Positions 16,572-25,642 of a stretch of DNA of 64,000 nt are shown piece by piece (the first letter of the stretch is position 1; the number at the start of each line of letters is the position of its first letter). The stretch spans positions 170,076 through 234,075 of the forward strand of contig CABJBA010000009.1 in assembly GCA_902363735.1 (NCBI GenBank), in the 5' to 3' direction. Below the pieces are notes generated by a model, which was not told where the DNA came from, ran no database searches, and worked only from the letters and a program-made list of their open reading frames with translations. The DNA is from Clostridiaceae bacterium. GTDB lineage: Bacteria; Bacillota; Clostridia; Lachnospirales; Lachnospiraceae. The position numbers were made by a program, and so were the translations under genes.

Positions 16572-16874
16572 ATGCCCCCATCCCCACATCAAAGCTCAAA
16601 TCAGGGCGGTCCAATGCCAATGGGACCTCCCCCTTCCGCTACACCCCAGAGAAATACACAGGCCCGCGCAGGGACAAAAATGGTAAGCCCCGGCTCTATC
16701 AGCAACTGCATTGGACGATTTACTTATGTATGGCTAAGCAACGGACAGGAATTCTGGTTTTTCCCCGTCCAGGTCTGGTTTAACAGCGTCGCAGGTTTCC
16801 GGTGGGACAGAAGATTCGGCTGGTCTTATACCGGAATTTCTTTAAACCGCATTGACATGTTTACCTGCTCCTGA
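16572..16874 (+). CDS. Unrecognised 100-aa protein, probably spore-associated
   Basis: AAAGGAG stands before the ATG. The first 50 residues are a Pro/Ser/Gln-rich low-complexity arm (PMPMGPPPSATPQRN). The second half is a compact aromatic-rich domain, RFTYVWLSNGQEFWFFPVQV then FRWDRRFGWSYTGISLNRID. No signal peptide or membrane segment. I do not know a named family; similar small Trp/Phe-rich proteins occur in Lachnospiraceae. The sigma-K-like promoter and position between dpsB and the LysM gene suggest a coat or mother-cell role (inference). Confidence 0.6.
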   Translation: MPPSPHQSSNQGGPMPMGPPPSATPQRNTQARAGTKMVSPGSISNCIGRFTYVWLSNGQEFWFFPVQVWFNSVAGFRWDRRFGWSYTGISLNRIDMFTCS

Positions 16875-16945
16875 TAAAACAAGCAGATTCAGAGCTTAGA
16901 AAAAATATTTTTTAAAAAAACAAAAAAAGGCCATGTGTGACAGGT

Positions 16946-16972
16946 ACTTTTCAATATTTTTATCATAACATA
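16946..16972 (+). promoter_or_regulatory. Sigma-K-like promoter of the LysM protein
   Basis: AC (16946-16947), 16 bp, CATAACATA (16964-16972), a full match to CATAnnnTA, 34 bp before the ATG at 17006. Confidence 0.55.
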
Positions 16973-17005
16973 AGGCAAATTGTTTTATTGAAAGGCAATC
17001 ACATT

Positions 17006-18478
17006 ATGGCTTCTTGCCCTGTAGGATTTTTTTCTTATACCATCAGACCAGGTGACACGCTTTGGCTGCTTTCTCAGCGTTACTCTACCACAATTGATTC
17101 AATTACATCTGCCAATCCCGGCCTGAATGCAAACAATTTACAAGTGGGGAGGGTCATCTGCATTCCTGCAAGAAGACCCCGGCCTCCGGTTCAGCCTCCG
17201 TCTCCCGGCGGACCATCAGGAGGCGGCACTGCCCCATGTCCCGTAGGACTTCGCACATATACCATTCAGAGAAATGATACTTTATGGATGCTTGCCCAGC
17301 GCTATTGCACCACCGTGGACACCATTATTGCTTTAAACCCCGGTTTAAATCCCAATAATATGATGGTTGGCCAGACAATCTGGATACCGGCCGGATACCG
17401 GCTGCCCCAGCTTCCTATCTGGTTCCGCTCTCAGGCAATTGCTCCAGAAGACACAAATAACAGCAACAGCACCAACTCTTCCATGGAAGAAACCTGCTTA
17501 TACACCATTGAGTCCGGAGATACCCTGTGGCTGCTGTCCCAACGCTTCCAGACTTCGGTAGAGAATATTATGGCAGCAAATCCCGGCGTCAATCCCACCA
17601 ACTTATTCATCGGTCAGGTGATCTGCGTCCCCAGAGGCAACAGCAACGTTCCTCAGCCAATGCCCAGGCCAGTTCAGCCTACACCGATGCCCACACCTAT
17701 GCCCACACCTATGCCCACTCAGCCCACACCGATGCCTGCACAGCCTACACCGATGCCTGCACAGCCTACACCTATGCCCGCTCAGCCCACACCTATGCCC
17801 ACTCAGCCTACACCTATGCCCACTCAGCCCACACCGATGCCTGCTCAGCCCGCACCTATGCCTGCTCAGCCCGCACCTATGCCCAGACCCATTCCGATGC
17901 CAGAACCCTTACCAGAACCACCTGTTGCCTCCTGGATAAGTAAAGAAGAGCAGGATCTGATCAACTATCTCCGGCTCTTATGGTCACAGCATGCTTACTG
18001 GGCCAGAATGGCAATGCAAAGCATGATCATGGACCTTCCCGATGCACAGCCTGTTTCTAACCGCCTTATGCAAAATACCGCTGATTTTGAAACAGCCCTG
18101 CAAGCTCTCTACGGAAACGATGTGGCAGCAGACTTTGCAGACCTGATGAACCAACATATTTCCTTGGCTAATGGATATATTGCAGCCACAATGGAAGGAA
18201 ATACAGCCGCAGGCTCTGACATTGAAAGACAATGGTCCGAAAATGCGGATCAGATTGCATATCTTCTCAGTGATATCAATCCCAATTGGACAGAAGATGA
18301 ATGGGGAAGCATGTTCTCCAATCATCTTGATCTTTTAAAGAAGGATGCCACTGATATGATATCCGGAAATTTCACCGACAGCATAAATACATTTAACGGC
18401 ATTGAAGGAAATGCAATGGAAATGGCCGATATTATGGCCCAGGGAATTGCAGCCCAGTTTCCTCAGTATTACAGATAG
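17006..18478 (+). CDS. Triple-LysM protein with Pro-rich repeat linker and helical C-terminal domain
   Basis: 490 aa from the ATG at 17006 (GAAAGG upstream). Three LysM domains (about 8-53, 77-122, 160-207) share YTIxxGDTLWLLSQR and ANPGxNxxNLxxGQxICVP. Then comes a Pro/Thr/Met linker of tandem AQPTPMP-type units (about 215-300). A roughly 180-residue helical domain follows (EEQDLINYLRLLWSQHAYWA to AAQFPQYYR), which matches a clostridial family often mislabelled acetylglutamate kinase. No signal peptide, fitting a mother-cell protein that coats the spore through peptidoglycan binding, like SafA. The sigma-K-like promoter supports this. Confidence 0.8.
   Translation: MASCPVGFFSYTIRPGDTLWLLSQRYSTTIDSITSANPGLNANNLQVGRVICIPARRPRPPVQPPSPGGPSGGGTAPCPVGLRTYTIQRNDTLWMLAQRYCTTVDTIIALNPGLNPNNMMVGQTIWIPAGYRLPQLPIWFRSQAIAPEDTNNSNSTNSSMEETCLYTIESGDTLWLLSQRFQTSVENIMAANPGVNPTNLFIGQVICVPRGNSNVPQPMPRPVQPTPMPTPMPTPMPTQPTPMPAQPTPMPAQPTPMPAQPTPMPTQPTPMPTQPTPMPAQPAPMPAQPAPMPRPIPMPEPLPEPPVASWISKEEQDLINYLRLLWSQHAYWARMAMQSMIMDLPDAQPVSNRLMQNTADFETALQALYGNDVAADFADLMNQHISLANGYIAATMEGNTAAGSDIERQWSENADQIAYLLSDINPNWTEDEWGSMFSNHLDLLKKDATDMISGNFTDSINTFNGIEGNAMEMADIMAQGIAAQFPQYYR
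17670..17890 (+). repeat. Tandem short repeats encoding the Pro-Met-Pro linker
   Basis: About ten units of roughly 18-24 bp, based on CCTATGCCCxCTCAGCCCACA, coding PTPMP(T/A)QP. Units differ by synonymous or Thr/Ala changes. The tract can gain or lose units by slippage without leaving frame. Confidence 0.8.
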
Positions 18479-18514
18479 AACTGTGTTGGCGGCAAAGCGT
18501 ATTTAGGGATGAAT

Positions 18515-18556
18515 AAAAGCCTCAGAAATCCTTGCTACAGGCTTTCTGAGGCTTTT
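18515..18556. terminator. Bidirectional terminator between LysM gene and liv operon
   Basis: AAAAGCCTCAGAAA and CTTTCTGAGGCTTTT form a 13-bp stem with A and T runs on either side, serving both convergent genes. Confidence 0.85.
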
Positions 18557-18586
18557 ATAATCATAGAATTGCATACCGGCTTCCGC

Positions 18587-19300
18587 CTATAGCCCCAGGT
18601 ACTGTTTCCTGGTTTCTGCCGACAGTTCATTGGTTGCCTGGTGATGGACAATAACGCCCCTTTCCAGAATATAGCAGTCACTGCTGACCTTCATAGCAAA
18701 TTTCACATTCTGCTCCGCAATTAAAATAGTAACTCCCTGGGCAATCAGATTCTGTACCATAACAGCCAACTGATCCACAATAAGAGGAGCCAGCCCCTCC
18801 GTAATCTCATCAAGAAGCATCATCCTGGGATTTTGCATCAGCCCTCTTGCCACAGCCAGCATCTGTTTTTCACCGCCGGAAAGCTTGTCTCCCTTGGAGT
18901 CCTTTCGCTCTTCTAAGCGGGGAAAGAATTCATAAACTGAAGCCAAGTTCCATTTACTGCTGCCATCCACCCCTTCCCGGGATGCAACCCTTAAATTTTC
19001 CTCCGTAGTCAGAGTAGGGAAAATATGACGTCCCTGAGGTACATAAGCAATTCCCAGACGGGCGACGGCATGGCTTTTCAGGCCTGCCAGTTCCTTTCCC
19101 TCGAATAAAAGGCTTCCTTCCGTCCTGCAGTGTTCCCCGGGATTAAGCATGCCCATAATGGTCTTCATGGTAGTGGATTTACCCACCCCGTTTCTTCCCA
19201 GAAGACATACGGAAGTCCCCTGAGCTACAGAAAGACTGACCCCATTTAAGATATGGCTTTTATCATAATAGCTGTGCACATCCTTTAATTCAAGAATCAT
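18587..19300 (-). CDS. livF: Branched-chain amino acid-type ABC transporter ATPase (LivF)
   Basis: 237 aa. Walker A LLGRNGVGKSTT, signature LSGGEKQML, Walker B MMLLDEITEGL, switch His in LIAEQN context. LivF-type features such as VPQGRHIFPTLTTEENL are present. Last gene of the liv operon; its start overlaps the livG stop by 4 bp. The operon's enzymes suggest the transported ligand is a carboxylate rather than an amino acid (inference). Confidence 0.93.
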   Translation of the reverse strand: MILELKDVHSYYDKSHILNGVSLSVAQGTSVCLLGRNGVGKSTTMKTIMGMLNPGEHCRTEGSLLFEGKELAGLKSHAVARLGIAYVPQGRHIFPTLTTEENLRVASREGVDGSSKWNLASVYEFFPRLEERKDSKGDKLSGGEKQMLAVARGLMQNPRMMLLDEITEGLAPLIVDQLAVMVQNLIAQGVTILIAEQNVKFAMKVSSDCYILERGVIVHHQATNELSAETRKQYLGL

Positions 19301-20049
19301 GATTCACCACCTCCTAAATAGGCCTCTTGCACATACTGGTTTTCCTTGATTTCCTCCGGCCTGCCGCTGGCAATCAGCTCGCCATCACGCAGTACAGAGA
19401 TCACATCCGCATAATTAAATACAATATCCATGTCGTGCTCAATAAAAATAATAGTCATATTCCGTTCTTTAGCCAGTTTTCGTACCAGCTGCATCAATGT
19501 ATAAGCCTCTTCCCTGGCCACACCTGCTGCAGGCTCATCCAGAATCAAAAGTTTAGGGTCCATGGCCAGAGCAATAGCAATATCCAGACGCCTCTGATCA
19601 CCGTAGGAAAGATAGGCCGCCACTTCATTCATTTTATTATCCAGGCCCACCAGAGACAAATACCGTTTTACCTCTTCCTTCAAAAAACAATCGTGAACCG
19701 GAAATAAGCTGAAGGTTTTCTTATTCATTCCAATCCGGGCAATCTGCACATTCTCATAAACCGTCAAATTAGTGAACAGCTTGGAAATCTGGAAGCACTT
19801 GGTCATACCTTTGCGGACAATCTTGTCAGGAACCAGACCGGTGATATTCTCTCCCTGGAATATGACACTGCCGCTGTTTGGCACTGTCCGGTTGGTAATC
19901 AGATCCATCAGTGTACTTTTTCCGGCACCGTTTGGTCCTATGATGGCACGTACCTCCCCCTCTTCAATCTCAAGGGAAACATTGCGGGTAGCATGAAGCG
20001 CGCCGAAATAGCGGTTTAAATTTTCTACCTTTAAAATAGGCTCACTCAT
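19297..20049 (-). CDS. livG: Branched-chain amino acid-type ABC transporter ATPase (LivG)
   Basis: 250 aa. Walker A IGPNGAGKSTLMDLI, signature LSYGDQRRLDIA, Walker B LLILDEPAAGV and IEHDMDIVF. TNRTVPNSGSVIFQGENITG is the LivG insert. It pairs with LivF on the LivHM membrane dimer. Overlaps livM by 4 bp. Confidence 0.94.
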   Translation of the reverse strand: MSEPILKVENLNRYFGALHATRNVSLEIEEGEVRAIIGPNGAGKSTLMDLITNRTVPNSGSVIFQGENITGLVPDKIVRKGMTKCFQISKLFTNLTVYENVQIARIGMNKKTFSLFPVHDCFLKEEVKRYLSLVGLDNKMNEVAAYLSYGDQRRLDIAIALAMDPKLLILDEPAAGVAREEAYTLMQLVRKLAKERNMTIIFIEHDMDIVFNYADVISVLRDGELIASGRPEEIKENQYVQEAYLGGGES

Positions 20050-21014
20050 TTCTCAAGCACCCCCTTTTCCTCTGATTCTCCCAACTCCTTACATGCCTTA
20101 TCCCGCAGCAGACCGCCCTGTAAAAAGAGCACGCACAGCACGATGATTGCTCCCAGCACAAACTGATAATAATTAGTCAGAATGGACAACTGGGTAGAAA
20201 TAAACGTGACAATAACCGCTCCCAGAATCGGCCCAAAGAAACTGTACATGCCTCCAATCAGACACATGACCAGCCCCTCCGTAGAAGTATTGGTGGAAAA
20301 CATAACAGGAAAAGCACCCATATTTCTCATAGCATACAAAATACCGGCTATTGTTACAAAAAAGCTGGAAACCATGCAGGCACACAGCCTTACATGCATG
20401 GTATTCATACCAATAAAAGTCAGACGCTCCAGATTATCCCGGCTTCCTTTGAGTACTGTGGCAAATGGGCTGTGGAAAAAGAGATAAATAAGCACAATAC
20501 AAATCACACATACAAAAAAGCACAGATAAAAATTTCCGCTTGACCCGCTGGCAAAAGGCAGGCGCACATTGCCGGTGAGCCCCGTATCAGAGCCTACATA
20601 CTGAATTTTAAACACCATGGTGTACAAAAGGGTGTTGATGCCCATGCTCACAAAAGCAAACGTCAGATCATCATTGGCCCGCAGGCACAGCACATTGATA
20701 AATAAAGAGATAGCCATGGAAATAATAATGGCTCCCACAATAGCCAGAGTGCGGTCCATCCCCCATCTCACACACATAATTACATAAACGTATGCTCCCA
20801 TGCCAAAATAAGTGGCCATTCCCAAGGGGCGCAGTCCGCCAAAGCCCAGAATAATATTTAAGGCCGAGGCAAAGAGCATCATAATTATAGTACGGCTCAT
20901 AAAATCCAGAATTGAATCAGATGCAAAGAGGGAATATATCAGAATCCCGATCACAGCTGCCGCTCCCACTATGGCATCCCGTCTGATTTTAGAAAGTGAT
21001 TTCCATACTTTCAT
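20046..21014 (-). CDS. livM: Branched-chain amino acid-type ABC permease (LivM)
   Basis: 322 aa with about ten membrane segments (AIVGAAAVIGILIYSLFA, IIMMLFASALNIILGFGGL). The LivM cytoplasmic loop is RLTFIGMNTMHVRLCACMVS. GLVMCLIGGMYSFFGPILGA is conserved. It abuts livH (the stop and start are adjacent at 21014/21015). Confidence 0.93.
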   Translation of the reverse strand: MKVWKSLSKIRRDAIVGAAAVIGILIYSLFASDSILDFMSRTIIMMLFASALNIILGFGGLRPLGMATYFGMGAYVYVIMCVRWGMDRTLAIVGAIIISMAISLFINVLCLRANDDLTFAFVSMGINTLLYTMVFKIQYVGSDTGLTGNVRLPFASGSSGNFYLCFFVCVICIVLIYLFFHSPFATVLKGSRDNLERLTFIGMNTMHVRLCACMVSSFFVTIAGILYAMRNMGAFPVMFSTNTSTEGLVMCLIGGMYSFFGPILGAVIVTFISTQLSILTNYYQFVLGAIIVLCVLFLQGGLLRDKACKELGESEEKGVLEK

Positions 21015-21881
21015 CTAGCGTCCCTCCCTCTTGGTGAAAATGCCTCTCGGATTGATGAACATGCAAATCACCATCAATGCAGCAGGCAGCACATTGTAGT
21101 ACTGAGGCAGAAATACCGCGCCAAAAGCATTGACCAATCCTACCAGCAAAGCTGCGGGCAGACAGCCATCCATATTGCGGAGGCCGCCGATGCAGAGGAT
21201 GGGCATAACATTTCCAAATATGGACAACCCTTCCTTAGGACTCATTCCGGTAATAGGAGCATTTAAAACACCTCCCAGCCCGGCTATGCCAATACCGATC
21301 ATAAACAACACGCTGAACAACTGGTTTACATTGACTCCTAAATTTGCAACCATAGACCGGTCACTGATAATAGCACGGGTCAGCATTCCCAACTTGGTTT
21401 TATTAATCATGGCCCAGAAGGCAAAAGCAGTAATTCCCGATATTACAATTTCAAAAATATAATATACAGGAAAGTTGATTCCAAAGATTTTAATACCTCC
21501 ATTTAAAAAAGAAGGCAGGGAAAGCAAACGGATGCTGTATCCCCAGAACATGACAATGATATCGCAGAGCATGTAAGCTACTCCATAGGTCAGAAGCATG
21601 ATATAGAGCATATCCTTACCAAACAGCGGTCTGGTGGCTTTCTCCACAAAATACCCGATTCCAGCTACAAGAATCGGTACCAGAATCAGGGAAGGAACAA
21701 AGCCGATTTTAGCTGCAATGGTATAGGTCAAATAGGTACCCAGCACATAAAATGCACCCTGCCCAAAATTTACCATGCTCATGCCGCTGATTATCAGCGA
21801 TACACCGGCAATCATCAGATAGGAAACCATCCCATTGCTGACGCCGGAAATCAGAGTTTGAAAAAAGAATGATACGGTCAT
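21015..21881 (-). CDS. livH: Branched-chain amino acid-type ABC permease (LivH)
   Basis: 288 aa. GVSNGMVSYLMIAGVSLIISG at the start, FGQGAFYVLGTY, and RAIISDRSMVANLGVN as the ATPase-contact loop. Partner of LivM. 66 bp downstream of the solute-binding gene. Confidence 0.93.
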   Translation of the reverse strand: MTVSFFFQTLISGVSNGMVSYLMIAGVSLIISGMSMVNFGQGAFYVLGTYLTYTIAAKIGFVPSLILVPILVAGIGYFVEKATRPLFGKDMLYIMLLTYGVAYMLCDIIVMFWGYSIRLLSLPSFLNGGIKIFGINFPVYYIFEIVISGITAFAFWAMINKTKLGMLTRAIISDRSMVANLGVNVNQLFSVLFMIGIGIAGLGGVLNAPITGMSPKEGLSIFGNVMPILCIGGLRNMDGCLPAALLVGLVNAFGAVFLPQYYNVLPAALMVICMFINPRGIFTKREGR

Positions 21882-21947
21882 TAGATCTCCTCCAGTATTA
21901 TAAACAGGCGGCAGGCTGTTTACCTTCTGCCGCCTGACGGAAACGAA

Positions 21948-23285
21948 TTATTTGGCGCTCAAATCAGTAAAGGTGTATTGGTTCTCCTGTGCATATTTCT
22001 GAACCTCCTCCTTAGACGGCAGCATATCACTTCCCTGGTATACCGCATAGATATCCCCGATGGGAATATCCCACTTGCCGGAAGTGTCCTCAACCGCAGT
22101 TACATAATAGTAAGCATGAGCCATCAGATGATCAAAATCCCGGAAATACAGATCTTCTCCATAAAGAGTGCTGAAATGTACGCTTCCCAGAGCTTTTGTC
22201 ATGGTCTCCGGAGATAAGTCGTCTGCAGTAGTCTTTGCAGCCTCTATAATAGCCTTAACACCCACATACCAGGTATACCCCATATCAGAAGGCCCGATTT
22301 CTGCATTATAATACTTCTTTCCGATATCAGAATATTTCTGCACAAATTCTGCATTTCCCTCAATATCATCAAGCCAGAAGGGCCAAAGCTGTACGCCGTG
22401 CACCTTGCCGTAAGGGTAGTTTCCTCCTTTTGCCAAAGCCGTGGTATTGGTGGAATCACAGGTGTACCAGCCCAGATAATCACAGTTGTCCCATAGCCCG
22501 AACTGAGAGCCCTGGTTTACAAGAGAAACAAAGTTAGGACCGGCAACCGCTCCGATGATTACATCAGGACTCTTGCCTACCACCGAGGAAATAATAGTGG
22601 AAAACTCGGTGGAGTTACTGGAAACCTGGTTGGAACCCAGATTCTTGAAATCGTCTCCCAGCTCTCTGTAGAAGAAGTCCCGGCTGTCCCCGGAAGCTCC
22701 GCCATCATTTCCAATGAAAAAAGCACTGTCATACCCCTGATCAGCAGCATACCTGGCATTCATTTTGGCAATAGGCCATGCCACAAAGCCGCTGGAAAAC
22801 ATATATTTGGAAGCGTTTTCTACTGTTACACGGGTGTTCATTGTGCAAGGGGTGACCATGGGGAATTTATTTTCCTCCGCCCAGGTGGCCCCCGTAGGTG
22901 CTTCACCGTCAGATTTAGGGCCCAGAATGGCGATACAGCCCTCATTGACCAGTTCCGTGGCCTTCTGTGCCACATTGGCAGAATCGCTGGCCGTATCACG
23001 GTACACCAGCTCAAAGGGAGTGCCGTTTAAACCTCCTGCCTCGTTGGCCTCCTCCATAGCCAGAATCGCTCCAGCCTCAGCCCAGGTAACGGTGGCTGCC
23101 GCAGCAGAGGAACGGTCAGTTAAAACTCCGATTTTAATAGTGCTGCCGGCTGCTGCTCCCTGACTCTTGTCCGCCGCCGTGGAGGCCGCCGTAGCAGCCG
23201 GGGAACCGGAATTCACGGTACCGGTACATGCTGTCAGGGAAGCCGCCATAGCGGCTGCCAATGTAACAGAAATTAATCTTTTCAT
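21948..23285 (-). CDS. ABC transporter substrate-binding lipoprotein (Liv/ABC amide type)
   Basis: 445 aa from the ATG at 23285 (GGAGGG upstream). Lipoprotein signal MKRLISVTLAAAMAASLTAC. Mature part begins with a spaced Ala/Ser linker, then IKIGVLTDRSSAAAATVTW, and has the periplasmic-binding type I fold (AILGPKSDGEAPTGATWAEE, MGYTWYVGVKAIIEAAK). This family binds branched amino acids, amides, urea or aromatic acids. The first transport gene after two PEP-mutase-like enzymes. Confidence 0.9.
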   Translation of the reverse strand: MKRLISVTLAAAMAASLTACTGTVNSGSPAATAASTAADKSQGAAAGSTIKIGVLTDRSSAAAATVTWAEAGAILAMEEANEAGGLNGTPFELVYRDTASDSANVAQKATELVNEGCIAILGPKSDGEAPTGATWAEENKFPMVTPCTMNTRVTVENASKYMFSSGFVAWPIAKMNARYAADQGYDSAFFIGNDGGASGDSRDFFYRELGDDFKNLGSNQVSSNSTEFSTIISSVVGKSPDVIIGAVAGPNFVSLVNQGSQFGLWDNCDYLGWYTCDSTNTTALAKGGNYPYGKVHGVQLWPFWLDDIEGNAEFVQKYSDIGKKYYNAEIGPSDMGYTWYVGVKAIIEAAKTTADDLSPETMTKALGSVHFSTLYGEDLYFRDFDHLMAHAYYYVTAVEDTSGKWDIPIGDIYAVYQGSDMLPSKEEVQKYAQENQYTFTDLSAK

Positions 23286-23333
23286 ATAATTTTCCCTCCA
23301 ATACATATGTTTTTACTTCTCAACAATTCTCAA

Positions 23334-24374
23334 TCACTGTTTATCCGGGTCATGAATATCTTCCTCACGCACAAAATAATCTGCATTTCGCTGGGCAACA
23401 GAATCCTGAGGCTCACGCACAAAGGCATTTTCCGCTTCCACCCAGCTTCCATCAGCCAATCCAAACATGCTCATGGTAGTAAACGTTTTATATCCGGTAT
23501 CGTCAAAATGATAATCCACGTAATCATTAGACTGCTCCTGTATCACATGATGTCCCACATCCAGCATTGCCAGCATGGCTGCATGGGCGCTGAAATGAAT
23601 ACCTGCCAGCTTGTATACACCCAGTTCCTTTAAATCTTCCATGGATATCTCTTGGGGATCGTGAGCCTTTCCGCACAGATCCGGATACCACATAGGGAAA
23701 TTTTCATATTTGCCGCCTTTGGCATTTAATGCATCTCTCAGCCTGCAGCACATCTCAGTCTTCATCTTCCGGTCAGGAATCTTATGCATCCATAAAATAC
23801 AAAGCATATCCGCTCCGGCATCTATGTAGGCTGCACACCGGTCCACTGTCGAGTCAAATTCATGTACCAGGTCGCTGTCACAGCGGGCTATTAAAAACCC
23901 ACGGTGCCCATTGGCATCAAGCCCTGCACGGGCCGCATTAAAACGCAGGACCGCATCCGGAATAGAAAGCTGTCCCTTGCGGGCCAGTTCAGAAGTATCC
24001 GTAACCAAAACTCCCGCTGCTCCTGCCTGCATAATTCTCATACAGCCATACTGTGCATTGAGAGCCCGCCCAAGGCCAAAGCCATCATCGGCATCAATAA
24101 TCAGAGGCATAGGAGTCATGCGGGTGATCTGCTCTGTCACTCGAATAAAATCGTCAATGGACAAAAGCTGTAAATCCGGGATACCGGTCAAAGCACAGGC
24201 CAAATCTCCGCTGGAAACCATGATCACTTCAAAACCGTTCATCTCGGCAGCCTTGGCAGACATGCAGTCATGCAGTTCCGGGACAATTAAAACCCGGTCT
24301 CCCGCAACCAGCCTCCGAAGCCTGTCTGCTGCCGGCTCCTTAGACTCCGGTGTCAGAATATAAGGTAAACTCAT
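23334..24374 (-). CDS. Isocitrate lyase/PEP mutase superfamily enzyme, copy 2
   Basis: 346 aa. TIM barrel with metal ligands in LIIDADDGFGLG (about residues 90-100) and MVSSGDLACALTG. The catalytic KKCGH loop of isocitrate and methylisocitrate lyases is absent, so it is closer to PEP-mutase-like or dimethylmalate lyase-like members, which cleave or rearrange small carboxylates. Residues DSDLVHEFDSTVDR and a longer C-terminus set it apart from the upstream paralogue. Start ATG 24374 has AAGGAG. Second gene of the operon. Confidence 0.82.
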   Translation of the reverse strand: MSLPYILTPESKEPAADRLRRLVAGDRVLIVPELHDCMSAKAAEMNGFEVIMVSSGDLACALTGIPDLQLLSIDDFIRVTEQITRMTPMPLIIDADDGFGLGRALNAQYGCMRIMQAGAAGVLVTDTSELARKGQLSIPDAVLRFNAARAGLDANGHRGFLIARCDSDLVHEFDSTVDRCAAYIDAGADMLCILWMHKIPDRKMKTEMCCRLRDALNAKGGKYENFPMWYPDLCGKAHDPQEISMEDLKELGVYKLAGIHFSAHAAMLAMLDVGHHVIQEQSNDYVDYHFDDTGYKTFTTMSMFGLADGSWVEAENAFVREPQDSVAQRNADYFVREEDIHDPDKQ

Positions 24375-24396
24375 AGCCGTAATCTCCTTTCTGTCA

Positions 24397-25380
24397 CTAC
24401 AGACGCTCTTTAATATCCGGTCTCACAAAGCCTTCCGGATAATCTTCAACCTGATGCCCTACAATGGTATACTCCTTATCTCCCTTGGTAAAGCTGTTCT
24501 CCAAAGCAAGATAAGCCTGAGGATCATACATTCCGGAGCAGGAAAAACTTTCAATTCCAGAGGCAGGAGCTGTTTCAAAGGAATAAGTCACGCTCTGATT
24601 CTTAAAGTTTACCAGGCCATGCTCCAGCATCCCTTCCATAGCCGCTTTCATGGTATAGTGGCTGCTGCACATCTTAAATCCCAAAGGTGTCAGCTCATCC
24701 ATGGTAACCGAAGGATGATAATGTCCATCTTCACCCTTATAGGCCCGTACATCTGCAAAAATCTTAGGCCCGGTAACAATGTCCGCCATCTCTCTTGCCT
24801 GATCAATATCTCCTACCAGCACCATCATGGCAATCACATACTGTCCCATCTCTCTGCCTATGTCAATGGCTTCCTGCAAACGCCCGCACCCTTCCATCAT
24901 CTGCTCCGGATCAGAAGGATCTGCGTTACTGCGGGCGATCAGCAGACAATCACTTCCTTCCAGGCCGGCCAGTGCAGCCCGCACCTTGGCGATGTATTTA
25001 TCCCTGGGCAGGATCTTGGTGGTTTCCTCCATATCAGCGGAATCCTCTAACTGAATGGCTGCCGCTCCTGCTGCAGAGAGCATTCTGGCTGAACGGTAAA
25101 CCGCCAGAGGACCTCCAAAGCCATCCTCAATATCGGCAATCAGCGGAATGGAAGAGGTCTGAGCCACCCGGCTCACCACCCGTTCCAGATCGGACAGGTT
25201 GGTAAAGCCATAGTCAATTACCCCATTTAATGAAATAGATACTTCTCCGCCGGAAAGAAGGCTTACCGGAAAACCGCACATCTCTACCGCATGATTGGAA
25301 GCGCAGTCATATACGCAGGGAACCAGGAAACACTCTTTGCTTTCGTCCAAAATCTGACGTAAGTTCTTTTTACTTGCCAT
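24397..25380 (-). CDS. Isocitrate lyase/PEP mutase superfamily enzyme, copy 1
   Basis: 327 aa. LVPCVYDCASNHAVEMCGF near the start, metal loop LIADIEDGFGGP (about 80-92), AIQLEDSADMEETTKILP (the lid region, without KKCGH), LIARSNADPSDPEQ. Paralogue of the next gene, 22 bp apart. First gene of the operon; promoter at 25444-25472. Two such lyases with a Liv importer suggests a pathway that takes up a branched di- or tricarboxylate and cleaves it to pyruvate or a keto acid (inference). Confidence 0.84.
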   Translation of the reverse strand: MASKKNLRQILDESKECFLVPCVYDCASNHAVEMCGFPVSLLSGGEVSISLNGVIDYGFTNLSDLERVVSRVAQTSSIPLIADIEDGFGGPLAVYRSARMLSAAGAAAIQLEDSADMEETTKILPRDKYIAKVRAALAGLEGSDCLLIARSNADPSDPEQMMEGCGRLQEAIDIGREMGQYVIAMMVLVGDIDQAREMADIVTGPKIFADVRAYKGEDGHYHPSVTMDELTPLGFKMCSSHYTMKAAMEGMLEHGLVNFKNQSVTYSFETAPASGIESFSCSGMYDPQAYLALENSFTKGDKEYTIVGHQVEDYPEGFVRPDIKERL

Positions 25381-25400
25381 TTTGCTATCTCCTCTTTATC

Positions 25401-25440
25401 TGTTGCTTATTTGTTGCAGTTTATTTCATTTTGTTGCAAC
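25401..25440. promoter_or_regulatory. GTTGC half-sites downstream of the lyase-liv promoter (candidate LacI operator)
   Basis: TGTTGC (25401), TTGTTGCAG (25411) and TTGTTGCAAC (25431) lie between the -10 box and the ribosome site of the lyase operon. The same half-site recurs before the LacI gene (27209-27235). Confidence 0.5.
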
Positions 25441-25443
25441 TAA

Positions 25444-25472
25444 AGAATAGCACTTTTCATTGTACACGTCAA
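25444..25472 (-). promoter_or_regulatory. Promoter of the lyase-liv operon
   Basis: On the minus strand TTGACG (25467-25472), 17 bp, TATTCT (25444-25449), immediately followed by the GTTGCAAC half-site, a layout for repression. Confidence 0.6.
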
Positions 25473-25642
25473 CATTATATATATTTAAATAACATTTTTG
25501 TATATAATTACAATTTTATACCGTTATATTTATGCATTTTTACTGATGAAAATATATTTTTCCTATGATAAGCTTTCATTGCACTTACGCAATCGGTTTC
25601 TTTTTTATTTTTAGTTATATTTCAAATGAAAGGAGTTTTTTA

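Noticed and set aside
17367..17943. Long overlapping frames through the LysM gene with Ala/Thr/His/Asp repeats
   Set aside because: They are produced by the tandem repeat read in other frames; only the LysM frame gives recognised domains and a ribosome site.
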